The notes: a model not told the origin generated them from the letters alone. Positions 34,358 to 43,689 are shown, counted from the stretch's first letter. The stretch: DNA of 57,734 nucleotides from Nostoc sp. CHAB 5844 (GCF_020829595.1 NZ_JAIVFW010000047.1:1-57734); one strand, 5' to 3'. A program made the numbers and translations.

Positions 34358-34666
34358 ATGGCTAAAACTAACACCGCAGAACTACTAGAAGCCCTAGCAT
34401 CAGAAATTGGTGAAAATGTTTACATAGATATTGCAAAGTGGCATCTTTACTTATCTGATGCCAAATTGCATACCGTTGTCGCCGAACAACTATATCCTTT
34501 AATTACTTCTAATACTGTCAATGAAGACCGTGTAATTAAAGTATTAGAATCTATACCAGTAAAGATAGGTGGTGGTAGAAGGGAACTCGCACTAATAGAT
34601 TTACTGCCCCTGCAATGTCAGGTAAGTTTAGTAGATATTTTAGAAAAATTTCAACGCGAAATATAA
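34358..34666 (+). CDS. DUF3181 family protein
   Basis: 102 residues from ATG 34358 (a GTG nine bases earlier is the alternative). EALASEIGENVYIDIAKWHL followed by YLSDAKLHTVVAEQLYPLI is the DUF3181 signature, a family confined to cyanobacteria and plastids. The C-terminal half carries IPVKIGGGRRELALIDLLP. Role unknown. It is first in a run of three small same-strand genes spaced about 60 bp apart. Confidence 0.85.
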   Translation: MAKTNTAELLEALASEIGENVYIDIAKWHLYLSDAKLHTVVAEQLYPLITSNTVNEDRVIKVLESIPVKIGGGRRELALIDLLPLQCQVSLVDILEKFQREI

Positions 34667-34731
34667 TTTTTAGACTTTGATCATCTCACAAATTACTTTT
34701 TTAACACCCCTGTTTGTAGGAGGTGAAAAAT

Positions 34732-34950
34732 ATGACTGCCCATGAGTTTCACGATGAATATACTCTGGCAGAAACAGCAGATAAACTAGGAAAAAAAGCT
34801 CTAGAGTTAAATCTAATACCTAGCTTTGTCGTGCGTTATTTTGCTGATAGCAGGCAATACTACATTCCTAACGAACAAGAATCTCAACCGCTGACACCAG
34901 AACAAGCATATATGTGCTTTAAGAAATTAGTTGATACTTCTGGTAAGTAG
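34732..34950 (+). CDS. Small hypothetical protein, 72 residues
   Basis: Starts at ATG 34732 (MTAHEFHDEYTLAETADKLG), chosen because a perfect AGGAGGTG ends 7 bp upstream; the in-frame GTG at 34723 lies inside that signal. Acidic and helical, with VVRYFADSRQYYIPNEQESQ then PLTPEQAYMCFKKLV. No family recognised, but composition and ribosome binding site say it is real. Second gene in the 34.3-35.2 kb run. Confidence 0.75.
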   Translation: MTAHEFHDEYTLAETADKLGKKALELNLIPSFVVRYFADSRQYYIPNEQESQPLTPEQAYMCFKKLVDTSGK

Positions 34951-35005
34951 GCATTTCCATATCTTTGAAGTGAAAAGTTGACATTTATTTGTGGAGGTTA
35001 ATTAT

Positions 35006-35215
35006 ATGTTTCTACAAGTCAAAAATACCAGCGATTTAGTGAAAATTACTAATATTCAAGAATTAATCGACCCGAATATTAATATTGTTCACGGACAAGA
35101 CCAAGAAGGTCAAGAAGAACAAGATGCTGATTCTTTTGAAAAACAAAATCTCGTTTTTCCATCTGGAGAAAGCTTACCTCGCTGTTGGTTAGATGCTAAC
35201 TATCGTCAGGTTTAA
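35006..35215 (+). CDS. Small hypothetical protein, 69 residues
   Basis: Starts at ATG 35006 (MFLQVKNTSDLVKITNIQEL) with GTGGAGG 8 bp upstream, favoured over the ATG-less extension at 34991. The middle is very acidic and Gln-rich (HGQDQEGQEEQDADSFEKQN), and the end reads FPSGESLPRCWLDANYRQV. No family recognised; a soluble regulator-like peptide is a guess. Third gene of the small-gene run. Confidence 0.7.
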   Translation: MFLQVKNTSDLVKITNIQELIDPNINIVHGQDQEGQEEQDADSFEKQNLVFPSGESLPRCWLDANYRQV

Positions 35216-35378
35216 TCTGCTTAATTGCACAATTACAGGAAAGTACATCTTTATAAGAGAGAGGCTAGAGACTAGGGGCTAGTGTACATCATATAGATGA
35301 AAACTGCTGTATTTGAAAACTCTTGTAATGGGTAATTAGGTAAATCTAATTACCCATAAATAGCAAGAGTAGAATAAC
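35216..35378. other. Gap with dispersed motif
   Basis: GAGAGGCTAGAGACTAGGGGCTAGTGTACATCATATAGATGAAAACTGCTGTA (35260-35313) is a copy of a motif also at 30373-30415 and, in part, at 52060-52090 and 52232-52255 (GTACCTCATTTAGTTGCAAACTGCTGTA). Then TAATTACCCATAAATAGC precedes the CobW stop. No gene. Confidence 0.55.
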
Positions 35379-36419
35379 CTACAAGGCTACAAGTTGTGAT
35401 TCTATTTCTTTTAAGTTCAAATTACGCCCGATAAAAACTAAGCGAGTTTGCCTTGCTTCTGCTACTTGCCAAGGGCGGTCGTAAAATTTTTCAAATCGAT
35501 TTCCTACGCCTTGCATGACTAGGCGCATAGATTTATTTGGAACTGCGACAAAGCCTTTAATTCGGTAAATTTCTTGTTGATTGGCTAGATTTTGCAACTG
35601 TTGTTGGAGTTTTGCTGGGTCAAAGGCGCGGTCTAAAATGACGTGTGTTGAGGTGATTTCATCGTCGTGGTCGTGGTCTTCTTCGTTGTCGTGATGGCTG
35701 GGACGGCTATCTAAATTGTCTTCGACGGCGGCTTGCAATCCTAATAATACAGATGAATCGATTTGACCGCGATCGCTCTCTATCATTTTCACCACTCTGG
35801 GCAATTCTTGTTTAACTAATTTCTCAACTTGGGCTTTCGCTTCTGCATCTACTAAGTCAGTTTTACTCAACACCACTAAGTCTGCACAAGCAAGTTGGTC
35901 TTCAAACAATTCCTGCAAGGGTGTCTCATGTTCTAGGCTATCATCTGCTTGGCGTTGGGCGGCGATCGCTTCTAAATCGCTGGCAAATGTCCCTGCGGCT
36001 ACGGCTGCACAATCTACAACTGTAATTACTGCGTCTACTGTTGCAGCGTTACGAATTTCTTGCCAACGAAAGGCTTTGACTAGTGGTTTAGGCAAAGCTA
36101 ACCCAGAAGTTTCAATTACAATGCAGTCAATGCTGTCGCGTCGTTTAATTAATTCTTGCATTGTGGGATAAAATTCTTCCTGCACAGTGCAGCACAAACA
36201 GCCATTAGTTAACTCAAAAATATTACTGCCGCCATCTTCATCTTCGGGGCAGATTTGACAGGATTTCAATAATTCACCATCAATACCCAGTTCGCCAAAT
36301 TCATTGACTAAAACGGCGATGCGACGACCTTGGTTATTTTGTAAGAGATGGCGAATCAGGCTGGTTTTACCACTACCTAAGAAGCCTGTAATCACGGTGA
36401 CTGGAATTTTTTTAGCCAT
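35379..36419 (-). CDS. CobW family GTP-binding protein (metallochaperone)
   Basis: 346 residues. G1 Walker motif GFLGSGKTS (12-20), NEFGELGIDGELL (39-51), CLCC metal motif (74-77, GCLCC), SGLALPKPLV and SKTDLVD (NKxD-type). A His/Asp-rich loop HHDNEEDHDHDDE at about 243-255 and a CobW C-terminal domain follow. The family (COG0523) inserts Zn or Co into target proteins or feeds cobalamin synthesis. The His-rich loop suggests zinc or cobalt handling. No Zur box or cobalamin riboswitch was seen upstream. The region upstream (36440-36640) is a dispersed repeat. Confidence 0.92.
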   Translation of the reverse strand: MAKKIPVTVITGFLGSGKTSLIRHLLQNNQGRRIAVLVNEFGELGIDGELLKSCQICPEDEDGGSNIFELTNGCLCCTVQEEFYPTMQELIKRRDSIDCIVIETSGLALPKPLVKAFRWQEIRNAATVDAVITVVDCAAVAAGTFASDLEAIAAQRQADDSLEHETPLQELFEDQLACADLVVLSKTDLVDAEAKAQVEKLVKQELPRVVKMIESDRGQIDSSVLLGLQAAVEDNLDSRPSHHDNEEDHDHDDEITSTHVILDRAFDPAKLQQQLQNLANQQEIYRIKGFVAVPNKSMRLVMQGVGNRFEKFYDRPWQVAEARQTRLVFIGRNLNLKEIESQLVAL

Positions 36420-36464
36420 GTTTCATGTTTAAACGCAGAGGAATGCTGAGGCAAACGCAGCGAA

Positions 36465-36620
36465 AAGTTGAGCCAGTGCGTTGGACGGGTTTCCCGGCTT
36501 GAAGCAACTGGCGTTGCGTGCGGTGAGGTAGTCGCAGTCTTGGCGGTTCTCGTCGTTAGCGAGCCTGCGAGCGTCTTGCGAACTACCGAACCCGGAGGGG
36601 GGTTCCCCCCGTTGAGCAAA
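36465..36620. repeat. GC-rich dispersed palindromic element
   Basis: Mosaic of short inverted motifs: GCCAGTGCGTTGGACGGGTT, CCGGCTTGAAGCAACTGGCG, CGGTTCTCGTCGTTAGCGAG, GAACCCGGAGGGGGGTTCCC. Same family as 7140-7290, 14690-14885, 43755-44040 and 52085-52195. It lies between cobW and the F420-reductase-like gene in a 301-bp gap and has no coding role. Confidence 0.7.
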
Positions 36621-36720
36621 CTTTTCAAGACAAAGTTACGCAAAGTTTTTGTTTGAATTTTCGTTGTGGACTTATGCAATTCTGTAGTTAGTCTAATTCT
36701 GCAAAGGAAGTATTTAACTT

Positions 36721-37401
36721 ATGAAAATAGCCATCATTGGCAGTGGTAATATGGGACGTTCTTTAGGTATTCTCTGGGCGCAACAGGGACATCAAGTGTA
36801 TTTTGGTTCCCGTGATGCTGCCAAAGGCAAGGCTGTAGCTGAATTTGCTGGATATGAAACCCAAGGAGGGACAAATGAGCAAGCAGCGGCGTTTGCGGAT
36901 GTGATTTTGTGGACAGCGCGGGGCGTAATGCCACAGGAATTGCTATCTAACACGGAAATTCTTAACGGTAAAATTATCATTGATTGTAACAATCAAGAAA
37001 TCCCTGCGGAATTTGCTTATCCAGCGATCGCAGAATCTCTAGCTGAGAAACTAGCAAAAGCGATGCCCAATGCTCGTGTGGTCAAAGCATTTAATACAAT
37101 GGCGCAGGAGATATTTGAATTAGCACCAGAACCTCTTAAAGATTATCAAGTTTCGGTCTTTATTGCTGGGGATGATGAACCAGCGAGAAAAATAGTTATG
37201 CAACTGGCCAAAGAGATTGGATTTGTACCAGTGGATTGCGGCGTTTTACGTAATTCCCGGTTGGTGGAAGGTTTGGGAGATTTTATTCGTTTGATGATCA
37301 TTGGTCAGCAACAAGGCGCTTACGCGACTATCTCTGTTAATGTTCTACCTGCTGCCCAAGAACAACGCCTTGGTGGACGACAAGCTTCAACTTTGAAGTA
37401 A
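36721..37401 (+). CDS. NADPH-dependent F420 reductase-like oxidoreductase
   Basis: 226 residues: an N-terminal NAD(P)-binding fold with GSGNMG (7-12), the VYFGSRDAAKG nucleotide-discriminating strand, then DVILWTARG, IIIDCNNQE and RVVKAFNTMA (all typical of Fno-like proteins). The C-terminal half ends with GVLRNSRLVEGLGDFIRLMI. The family reduces F420 in archaea; most cyanobacteria make F0/F420-like deazaflavins in photolyases, so a redox role is plausible but not proven. ATG start, with GCAAAGGAAG nearby. Confidence 0.88.
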   Translation: MKIAIIGSGNMGRSLGILWAQQGHQVYFGSRDAAKGKAVAEFAGYETQGGTNEQAAAFADVILWTARGVMPQELLSNTEILNGKIIIDCNNQEIPAEFAYPAIAESLAEKLAKAMPNARVVKAFNTMAQEIFELAPEPLKDYQVSVFIAGDDEPARKIVMQLAKEIGFVPVDCGVLRNSRLVEGLGDFIRLMIIGQQQGAYATISVNVLPAAQEQRLGGRQASTLK

Positions 37402-37421
37402 ATTCTCAAATGGACAGAATT

Positions 37422-37482
37422 TAGGGACAATCTTCCTCCGGTTACTTTGCTCACAAAAGCAATCACAGGAACATTGTCCCTA
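37422..37482. repeat. Inverted repeat after the F420-reductase-like gene
   Basis: TAGGGACAAT at 37422-37431 and ATTGTCCCTA at 37473-37482 pair perfectly across a 41-nt loop. The loop is too long for a standard rho-independent terminator, and no T tract follows. Probably a dispersed element. It occupies the convergent gap between this gene and the heme oxygenase gene. Confidence 0.55.
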
Positions 37483-37555
37483 GTTGGGAAAAGTTTTGAG
37501 TGCTGAGTGCTGTTCTCTAATCTCTAGCCCTTAGCCTAAGCGTCTCTAACCCCAT

Positions 37556-38272
37556 TTACTCAGCCGTAACTAGTTCAGTACTACCACGTGTCCGGCGACG
37601 GGTGAGGCTGTTGTACAACATTAAGCCGATCGCTTTAATCAAATTGCCTTCTAATTCTTGGAACATCTTCATGTTTGTTCCGAAGGCGGCGTTGGCTTCA
37701 TCAACGATGCGATCGCCTGTAGCATCATCAATGGGCAGTTCGTCTAAAGTTTGACGATACTTAGCTTTAAATGCCTTCTCATCAGAAATTTCATCAAATT
37801 CATAGAAGGCTGTTCCTTGCCCATCAGTCATATTCATCGCTGTGATCGCAATGTTTTTGAGAATCTGTCCCCCAGATAAGTCACCCAAATAACGGGTGTA
37901 GGAATGAGCAATTAATAATTCTGGTTCTGTTGTAGAGATTTCGCGGATGCGTTGTACGTAAGCTTCTCCCGCTGGCGATAGTTTGATTTGCTCACGCCAG
38001 TTAGTACCATAATAGTAACTCAGGTCTTGCTCTAAGCTATGCTTGCGGTGCAGTTGGGGAAAATTAATTTTAGAAACAATTGGGTGCTGGCGATGCTTTT
38101 CCATCTCCTCTTCCATTGCCGAGTAGACGAAGTAAAAGTTAGCCACTAATTTCCGGTAGGAATTTTTCTCTACCACTCCTTTTAAAAAGCACTTGACAAA
38201 ACCTACATTTTCTGCCATTGTGTGGGCTTTTTTGGTGCCGACACGCAATTTGCTGGCTAAATTGCTGCTCAT
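37556..38272 (-). CDS. ho1: Heme oxygenase (biliverdin-forming)
   Basis: 238 residues from MSSNLASKLRVGTKKAHTMA; five earlier codons are possible. It cleaves heme to biliverdin IX-alpha, CO and Fe2+ with ferredoxin as donor, the first step to phycocyanobilin for phycobilisomes. The proximal heme ligand His lies in KKAHTMAENVGF (about His17), followed by KGVVEKNSYRKLVAN and the distal-helix motif RYLGDLSGGQILKNI. Length and motifs fit cyanobacterial HO1. It is convergent with the F420-reductase-like gene and has a 471-bp upstream gap. Confidence 0.96.
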   Translation of the reverse strand: MSSNLASKLRVGTKKAHTMAENVGFVKCFLKGVVEKNSYRKLVANFYFVYSAMEEEMEKHRQHPIVSKINFPQLHRKHSLEQDLSYYYGTNWREQIKLSPAGEAYVQRIREISTTEPELLIAHSYTRYLGDLSGGQILKNIAITAMNMTDGQGTAFYEFDEISDEKAFKAKYRQTLDELPIDDATGDRIVDEANAAFGTNMKMFQELEGNLIKAIGLMLYNSLTRRRTRGSTELVTAE

Positions 38273-38743
38273 ACTAAAATTTCTCACCTTTAAAAGGATA
38301 TACCGAGGTTCCGATTTACGAACGGCTAAGAAAGGTCATTAAAAAGTTACATTAGAACTATTTGATGAGAATTTATATTAAAATTTTTTAAGTAAAGGAA
38401 TGTATATTTTTGTGAAGCTGAACGAGATTTTGAAACAGTAACTGCTCTACTCATCCCCAAGGGGAAAATTTATGATGAGGAAGGCGATCGCGAGAATTTT
38501 TTGTATAAAGAATTTACAAACCTCAGAAAAATTTTAGAGATTTTCACTTAATTCAGTCTATTGGTAATAGATTCTTAAAAAGAAAAACGAGTATATAGTA
38601 CAGATAAAAGTGCTGAGTTAAAAAACAATACTCTCTAGTCTCTAATCTCTAGCCTCTAGTTCCTAACCTCAAGGCTACTTGAATTTGTTGAATCGAGAGT
38701 AAAGTAATATTTTCCAGTGTTATGGTGTGGGGTGTTTAATATT
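38273..38743. other. Intergenic gap between ho1 and glmM (divergent promoters)
   Basis: AT-rich, with one GCGATCGC (38486-38493) and a pyrimidine-rich run CTCTAGTCTCTAATCTCTAGCCTCTAGTTCC (38634-38664), a repeat also visible as TAATCTCTAGCCC at 37518. No reading frame of interest. The promoters of both divergent genes must lie here, but no clear -35/-10 pair was identified. Confidence 0.4.
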
Positions 38744-40216
38744 ATGGTTTCATCAATAACTCGAACTCAAGGCAACATCCGAGGTCTTTGTGTCAGTGAA
38801 TCTCATAGTTCTGAAAAAAGTCTAGACGAGAATTTAGCATTTAGCTTGATATCGCTACCAGCAACTCCCCTGTTCGGTACAGATGGAATTCGGGGGAAAG
38901 TAGGAGAATTACTGAATGCGCCCTTAGCCTTACAAATAGGTTTTTGGACAGGTGTAGTTTTACGTAACCATGCAGGTGAAGCAAGACCAGTAATTTTGGG
39001 ACAAGATTCTCGCAACTCCAGCGATATGTTGGCAATGGCTTTGAGTGCCGGGTTAACAGCCGCCGGAATCGAAGTTTGGTATTTAGGATTGTGTCCTACT
39101 CCTTGCGTTGCTTATCTTACCAGCATGAGTGAAGCGATCGGCGGCGTGATGATTTCTGCCAGTCACAATCCACCCGAAGACAACGGTATTAAAGTTTTTG
39201 GTGCTGATGGTGCGAAGTTACCACAAGCATTGCAGGCAGAAATTGAAGCCGGATTGCGTGGTAAGTTACCAGTTGCAGGTGGGATGAGTAATTGTGGACG
39301 ACATTATTCACGTCCGCAGTTAGTGAGTGAGTACAGCCAAGCATTGAAACAACCAATGCACAAGAGTGGAAATCTACAAGGGATGAAGATTGTTTTAGAT
39401 TTGGCTTGGGGTGCAGCCGTTGGGTTAGCACCACAAGTATTTATGGAGATGGGCGCAGAAGTCATCTGCTTACATAATGCAGCTGATGGCGATCGCATCA
39501 ACGTTGAGTGCGGTTCTACCCACCTAGATATTCTGCAAGCCGCAGTTAAAGAACATCATGCCGACTTGGGCTTTGCCTTTGATGGTGATGCCGATCGCGT
39601 GTTAGCTGTAGATAATACTGGCAGACAAGTCAATGGCGACTATATCCTTTACCTGTGGGGTCGCCACCTGCAACAACAGCAACAACTACCAGATAACCTA
39701 ATAGTTTCCACCGTCATGGCCAACTTAGGATTTGAAAGAGCATGGCAACAACAAGGTGGGAAATTGATTCGTACTGCGGTTGGCGATCAATATGTGCAAG
39801 CAGAAATGCTGCTGACTGGGGGAATGCTAGGCGGCGAACAATCCGGTCATATTTTGTGTAGACACTATGGCATTACCGGAGATGGCTTGTTAACAGCCTT
39901 GCATTTAGCCAACTTAGTTAAACAAGCGAGTGTTTCTCTAGGGGAATTAATAGACCAAAGCTTCCAGACTTATCCCCAACTATTAAAGAACGTGCGAGTA
40001 GTAGAGCGCGATCGCCGTTTGGGTTGGAAAGATTGCCAACCTGTTCAAGATGCGATCGCCTTAGCCGAAGCCGCAATGGGTGATGCTGGTAGAATCTTAG
40101 TCCGCGCCTCTGGTACAGAACCAGTCATTAGAGTTATGGTTGAAGCTACTGATGCAGAACTTGCCCAACATTGGACAAATGAATTAGTTGCCAAAGTACA
40201 GCAACATTTAGTATAA
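38744..40216 (+). CDS. glmM: Phosphoglucosamine mutase
   Basis: 490 residues from [16 protein letters not shown]; a longer frame begins nine codons earlier. It interconverts glucosamine-6-P and glucosamine-1-P for peptidoglycan and UDP-GlcNAc. The phosphoserine loop is [20 protein letters not shown], metal binding [10 protein letters not shown], the sugar-binding GGEQSGHI and the phosphate-binding [27 protein letters not shown] follows a cyanobacterial extension of about 45 residues. Full length. Confidence 0.95.
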   Translation: MVSSITRTQGNIRGLCVSESHSSEKSLDENLAFSLISLPATPLFGTDGIRGKVGELLNAPLALQIGFWTGVVLRNHAGEARPVILGQDSRNSSDMLAMALSAGLTAAGIEVWYLGLCPTPCVAYLTSMSEAIGGVMISASHNPPEDNGIKVFGADGAKLPQALQAEIEAGLRGKLPVAGGMSNCGRHYSRPQLVSEYSQALKQPMHKSGNLQGMKIVLDLAWGAAVGLAPQVFMEMGAEVICLHNAADGDRINVECGSTHLDILQAAVKEHHADLGFAFDGDADRVLAVDNTGRQVNGDYILYLWGRHLQQQQQLPDNLIVSTVMANLGFERAWQQQGGKLIRTAVGDQYVQAEMLLTGGMLGGEQSGHILCRHYGITGDGLLTALHLANLVKQASVSLGELIDQSFQTYPQLLKNVRVVERDRRLGWKDCQPVQDAIALAEAAMGDAGRILVRASGTEPVIRVMVEATDAELAQHWTNELVAKVQQHLV

Positions 40217-40254
40217 GCATTGCTGAGTTAAGAAAGTAGTTTCACATTTTGTAC

Positions 40255-40335
40255 CAAGCGACTGAAGTCGCGGCTACACAGACAAAACCCGCACTTCGGC
40301 AAGCTCAGTGACCACCTGCGCGGGTTCAAAATCCT
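40255..40335. repeat. Dispersed palindromic element (GCGACTGAAGTCGC type)
   Basis: GCGACTGAAGTCGCGGCTACACAGACAAAACCCGC at 40258-40292, with a matching CGCGGGTTC at 40319-40327. The same GCGACTTCAGTCGC core and GTCTGTGTAGCC sequence recur inside the element at 43755-44057. There is no gene in 40217-40507 apart from this and low-complexity sequence. Confidence 0.65.
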
Positions 40336-40507
40336 TATCCTTGATTTTACTAGGACTTATACCAAATCAAAAAATGTTTGTCACAGATACCCTACCAGCC
40401 TGACGGCATCCTCTCCTTGGCAATTACGGTGTACACACAAGTCGAATCACCCCCCTTACCAAGGCAGGGCTGTTTCATTCCCGCTCAACAATGACAAAGG
40501 ACAATTT

Positions 40508-42094
40508 TTATTGCCGATTAATCCGAATTAACTCTGTCAAGATACTATCCAAGCTACCATTAACTTGAATTTTTTCAATCTTTTCGGCAATTCGCTCTAG
40601 CACCTCTAGTTCTTTCAAACGCAATGCAACGGGATTATCCTCCATGACTTTGGCGGTATTTAACATGCTGCGAGTTGCAGCAGTTTCTTCACGACGACGG
40701 ACTACGTTTGCTTGGGCTGCTTTTTCGGCTTCTACTACTTTGCTCAAGATAGTTTTAATTTCGCCAGGAAGAATAATATCTTTCACCCCAACTGAATCTA
40801 CTTCAATTCCATAGTCGGCGGTTTTCTGACAAATGTATTCAAAAATACTAGTATCAATCGCGCCTTTATCTTCCAGCAACGCATCTAAGGTTCTTTCTCC
40901 GACCGCCCCACGCAAAGCAAACTGTAATTCTTTATACAAATAGTTAACAATATCTGACAAACCATTTTTGGCTCTCAGAGGGTCAATGATGCGGAAACCA
41001 GCAGTTAGATTCAAGCGTAATGGTACTTTATCTTTAGACAGGATATCTTGACCGGATACCTCCATAGTTTGCTGGCGTAGGTCAAAGACTTCTGTTTGTA
41101 AAGAACGCCCGAATATCCACCATACGTGCTTTCCTGGTTGCAGTTGTGTTTGGAACTCTTGATTGATGTACAGTAGTCCAATGTGCTGTGCAGGTACTTC
41201 GCAGATATACAAACTATTGCGGCTCAAAGCGAGAGTTTCTGGTAAACCTGAAACTAACTCGGCAATTAACCGAGATGGCAATGTTGCATCAGTGTTGATG
41301 TCAATAACTTCCACTTCTACACCGCGCCAAAATAGTTTGCGACTGCATGGCTTGAGGATAGCAATTACTTTACCTTGATAGCGAGCGATCGCTACTTGCT
41401 GATTTTGTAATTGAACTATCTCACAGTAAGCAGCGACAAACTCAGGATGTCTCTCAATTAGCACATCCTCTAAGGGAAAATCTGGATTCGGTACAATCCG
41501 GCTGAGAGTCCGTACTGTCACATCTCTATCCACAACCCAGAAAGCATACTCACCTGATTCTAGCGGTTGTACAAAGTTATTCTGCACATACAGCAAACCA
41601 ATCTCATACTCGGAAATTTGGAATTTCTTGATTCCACTCAAAGCAATTCCACGTAATTGTTGCACGAACTGGGCAGGTAATGCCAAGCTTTCATTCAAGT
41701 TAAAAAGATAAGTTTCTACCTCAATAAAACCACGCCAAAAAGCCCGGAGTTGATTTGGTGGAACGCTAACCCAATTTTGACCCCAGTGTACTAAAGCAGC
41801 TTGATTGAATGCTGTTCTGACTATTACAAGATATTGCTGTAACTCTGAACTGTGATTTCGCAGCAATAGTTCTAGGTTTTCAATCTTAGCTTCAGGTTGG
41901 TTGAGATCATAGGTTTTAACTTGCCAATGCTTACCAAAATAAGTGTAAGTACCGGGTGGCAAAATTTTTTTAAAATCACTCCGGTGATATAAGATGCCGA
42001 TTTCGTTAGGTTTAATATAGAAAGTTTTCCACATAGTAATTTGCATAGATAATTTAGGCAGTTGTAGCCGACGTAGAAGATTTGATAACAACAT
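40508..42094 (-). CDS. Slipin-like SPFH/Band 7 protein with three N-terminal repeats
   Basis: 528 residues. The C-terminal part (about 295-528) is a slipin/stomatin-like SPFH domain: MEVSGQDILSKDKVPLRLNL, LDALLEDKGAID, then EAEKAAQANVVRRREETAAT and a coiled coil. Ahead of it the typical SPFH entry segment is present three times: EIGILY (31-36), EIGLLY (164-169) and HIGLLY (304-309), each followed by the pattern LxPGxxxxWxxxxxxxxxxDLxxx. The first two copies extend for about 130 residues, including an FWRGxxEVE strand, and look like complete duplicated beta domains. There is no clear transmembrane helix, so membrane association may rely on the repeats. Single gene. Confidence 0.85.
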   Translation of the reverse strand: MLLSNLLRRLQLPKLSMQITMWKTFYIKPNEIGILYHRSDFKKILPPGTYTYFGKHWQVKTYDLNQPEAKIENLELLLRNHSSELQQYLVIVRTAFNQAALVHWGQNWVSVPPNQLRAFWRGFIEVETYLFNLNESLALPAQFVQQLRGIALSGIKKFQISEYEIGLLYVQNNFVQPLESGEYAFWVVDRDVTVRTLSRIVPNPDFPLEDVLIERHPEFVAAYCEIVQLQNQQVAIARYQGKVIAILKPCSRKLFWRGVEVEVIDINTDATLPSRLIAELVSGLPETLALSRNSLYICEVPAQHIGLLYINQEFQTQLQPGKHVWWIFGRSLQTEVFDLRQQTMEVSGQDILSKDKVPLRLNLTAGFRIIDPLRAKNGLSDIVNYLYKELQFALRGAVGERTLDALLEDKGAIDTSIFEYICQKTADYGIEVDSVGVKDIILPGEIKTILSKVVEAEKAAQANVVRRREETAATRSMLNTAKVMEDNPVALRLKELEVLERIAEKIEKIQVNGSLDSILTELIRINRQ

Positions 42095-42255
42095 TTATAA
42101 GTTCAACGTGGAGAGTTTACCCTGTGTTATTTTTAGGCGAACTTGATGTATGAGCAGGAGACATAGCCTTATGTGTTACAGTTCCTGCTATCCTCATTTA
42201 TAGATTTAGTCGGGTTTTAATCAATTGCATACTACATATAATACATGATATTTTT

Positions 42256-42600
42256 AAACTCTGCAAATGTCAGTGTTTACAGTTCAGTTACGGGCAAATT
42301 GCGTCTCCAAAACTGGATTAAAAGCGCTGCTACTTTGTTTAAACTACCCAAGGGCAATCTAGAAAAAGACAGCAACCCTTAGATATGCCGTTCAGTTTGT
42401 CAGTTCTAGAAAACTAGATGTGACAAACGAAGGAACATACTCAAGTTAGGGAGGAAACAATTGCACTGGCTTCTTGGCTGTGACTACCGAACATTACGAG
42501 TAATCAACGGTAGCAGAACACTAACACCACAGAGTTTACCAACCAAAGTAGATTTCTTCTCCCTTGGTTTTTCCGAGTTCTGTGAATGCGAAGTTGCCTT
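42256..42600. repeat. Direct repeat copy B, downstream of the RT gene
   Basis: Starts AAACTCTGCAAATG and matches 44130-44435 (copy A) with about 88-90% identity over the first 120 bp (shared blocks GTGTTTACAGTTCAGTT, CTCCAAAACTGGATTAA, TTTAAACTACCCAAGGGCAA) and more loosely afterwards (ACATACTCAAGTT, CACAGAGTTT). In plus-strand order both copies are followed by a tRNA-like sequence read on the minus strand: a truncated one here, an initiator-like one for copy A. Interpreted as a tandem duplication of a tRNA plus its trailer, with the RT gene between. Confidence 0.8.
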
Positions 42601-42604
42601 GTCC

Positions 42605-43648
42605 CTAACAAGGTGCCTTTACCCAAGGCGAGGGTGTTGTGGCGGAAAGTCCAGGATTCTTACCTGTTACCAATCGGCGATACACCGCTACAAAGTTGGC
42701 AAATCCTGTGATTGAGGCGATGAGGTTAGGTGAGTTACCCCAATGCTTACCTTCTAATCCTTCATGTTCTATTTGATATAGAGTTGCACGAAAATTTTTT
42801 AACTTTTTCCGAGAAATATTAATTTTTTCGTTAACAATAATACCTGTGACTTCTTGCTGTTGAGAGTTTCGCAAAATGCGGGTTTTTTCTGAGTTAATTG
42901 TGAATCCTTCATCAGAGACAATTGATTGAGTCTGCTGGATAATATTACTGATATATTTAATGCTCTCACCTGATGTCGAAAATGTTAAATCATCAACATA
43001 GCGGGTGTATGTAAAACCAGATTTTTGTGCGATCGCACTCAAAAGATCATCTAAACTACCACAAATAATGTTTGTAATTGCGGGACTTGCTGGCGAACCT
43101 TGGGGAAGAAGACGCTGTTTAAGTTTAACAAAGTCTGCTTTACCGTCTAAATCGCGTTCTGCAACTGCGGGTGTGGTACATAATAAACTGAAGATTGTAG
43201 CGATAGATGAAGAGTAACCGAAGGATTGAAATAATCCTTTGACACGCTGATATGAAATTGCCGAGAAAAAATCTTGCAAGTCAATATTAATAATTACTTC
43301 TGCTCCTACATGGGGTGTGGCATTGGTAACTATGGAGCGATCGCGGCAAAAACCATGTGCCGCATCATGAATTCCAATTTTTTGGAGAATGTTCTTCAAA
43401 ATCCAGTGTTGAGTGCGTTTTAAGTCTGGCAATGGTGCAGATATAATTCGTTCTCCTTCAGTTTTTTTCGCAGTTTTGAAGTGAATATAATGCGAGACAG
43501 TGGAGTTTTTAGAATTAAATACTAGAAAACGAAGTCTATCAAAACTAATTTCCATCGCCGCCGCAATTTCTTCGGCAGTGTTATAAGCATCTAAGCCATA
43601 TTTTTTTAACTGTTCGATATTTTCTTGTGTGTTATTTTGCAAATCCAT
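42605..43648 (-). CDS. Retron-type reverse transcriptase
   Basis: 347 residues from MDLQNNTQENIEQLKKYGLD (GAGGATATTAG upstream). RT motifs in order: RIISAPLPDLKRTQHWILKN, NAxxH at 109-113 (retron-specific region X), IINIDLQDFFSAISY, LPQGSPASPAITNI, catalytic YVDD (217-220) and VTG (267-269, region Y). NAxxH and VTG distinguish retron RTs, which make msDNA from an adjacent msr-msd RNA and mostly serve in anti-phage defence. The end is abnormal: from about residue 325 the sequence (RRLVTGKNPGLSATTPSPWV) is encoded by a tRNA 3' fragment, so the native C-terminus has been replaced. No effector gene or clear msr-msd was found. Confidence 0.85.
   Translation of the reverse strand: MDLQNNTQENIEQLKKYGLDAYNTAEEIAAAMEISFDRLRFLVFNSKNSTVSHYIHFKTAKKTEGERIISAPLPDLKRTQHWILKNILQKIGIHDAAHGFCRDRSIVTNATPHVGAEVIINIDLQDFFSAISYQRVKGLFQSFGYSSSIATIFSLLCTTPAVAERDLDGKADFVKLKQRLLPQGSPASPAITNIICGSLDDLLSAIAQKSGFTYTRYVDDLTFSTSGESIKYISNIIQQTQSIVSDEGFTINSEKTRILRNSQQQEVTGIIVNEKINISRKKLKNFRATLYQIEHEGLEGKHWGNSPNLIASITGFANFVAVYRRLVTGKNPGLSATTPSPWVKAPC
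42639..42686 (-). pseudogene. Truncated tRNA, 3' half
   Basis: Read on the minus strand: a T arm with stem CAGG-TAAGAAT-CCTG followed by GACTTTCCGCCACA, resembling the T arm and acceptor of the tRNAs at 44458-44631 (compare CCACTTTCTGCCACCA and CCTGTACTTTCTCCCA). The 5' half is absent, and the upstream sequence is RT coding sequence. It marks the junction where the RT gene meets the duplicated tRNA-trailer unit. Confidence 0.6.
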
Positions 43649-43689
43649 TCTAATATCCTCAGCAATGTGAGAACCGCTATCAGTAATTA

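Noticed and set aside
36420-36720. Cobalamin riboswitch upstream of the CobW-family gene
   Set aside because: The interval is a dispersed GC-rich repeat; no B12-box-like sequence was recognised.
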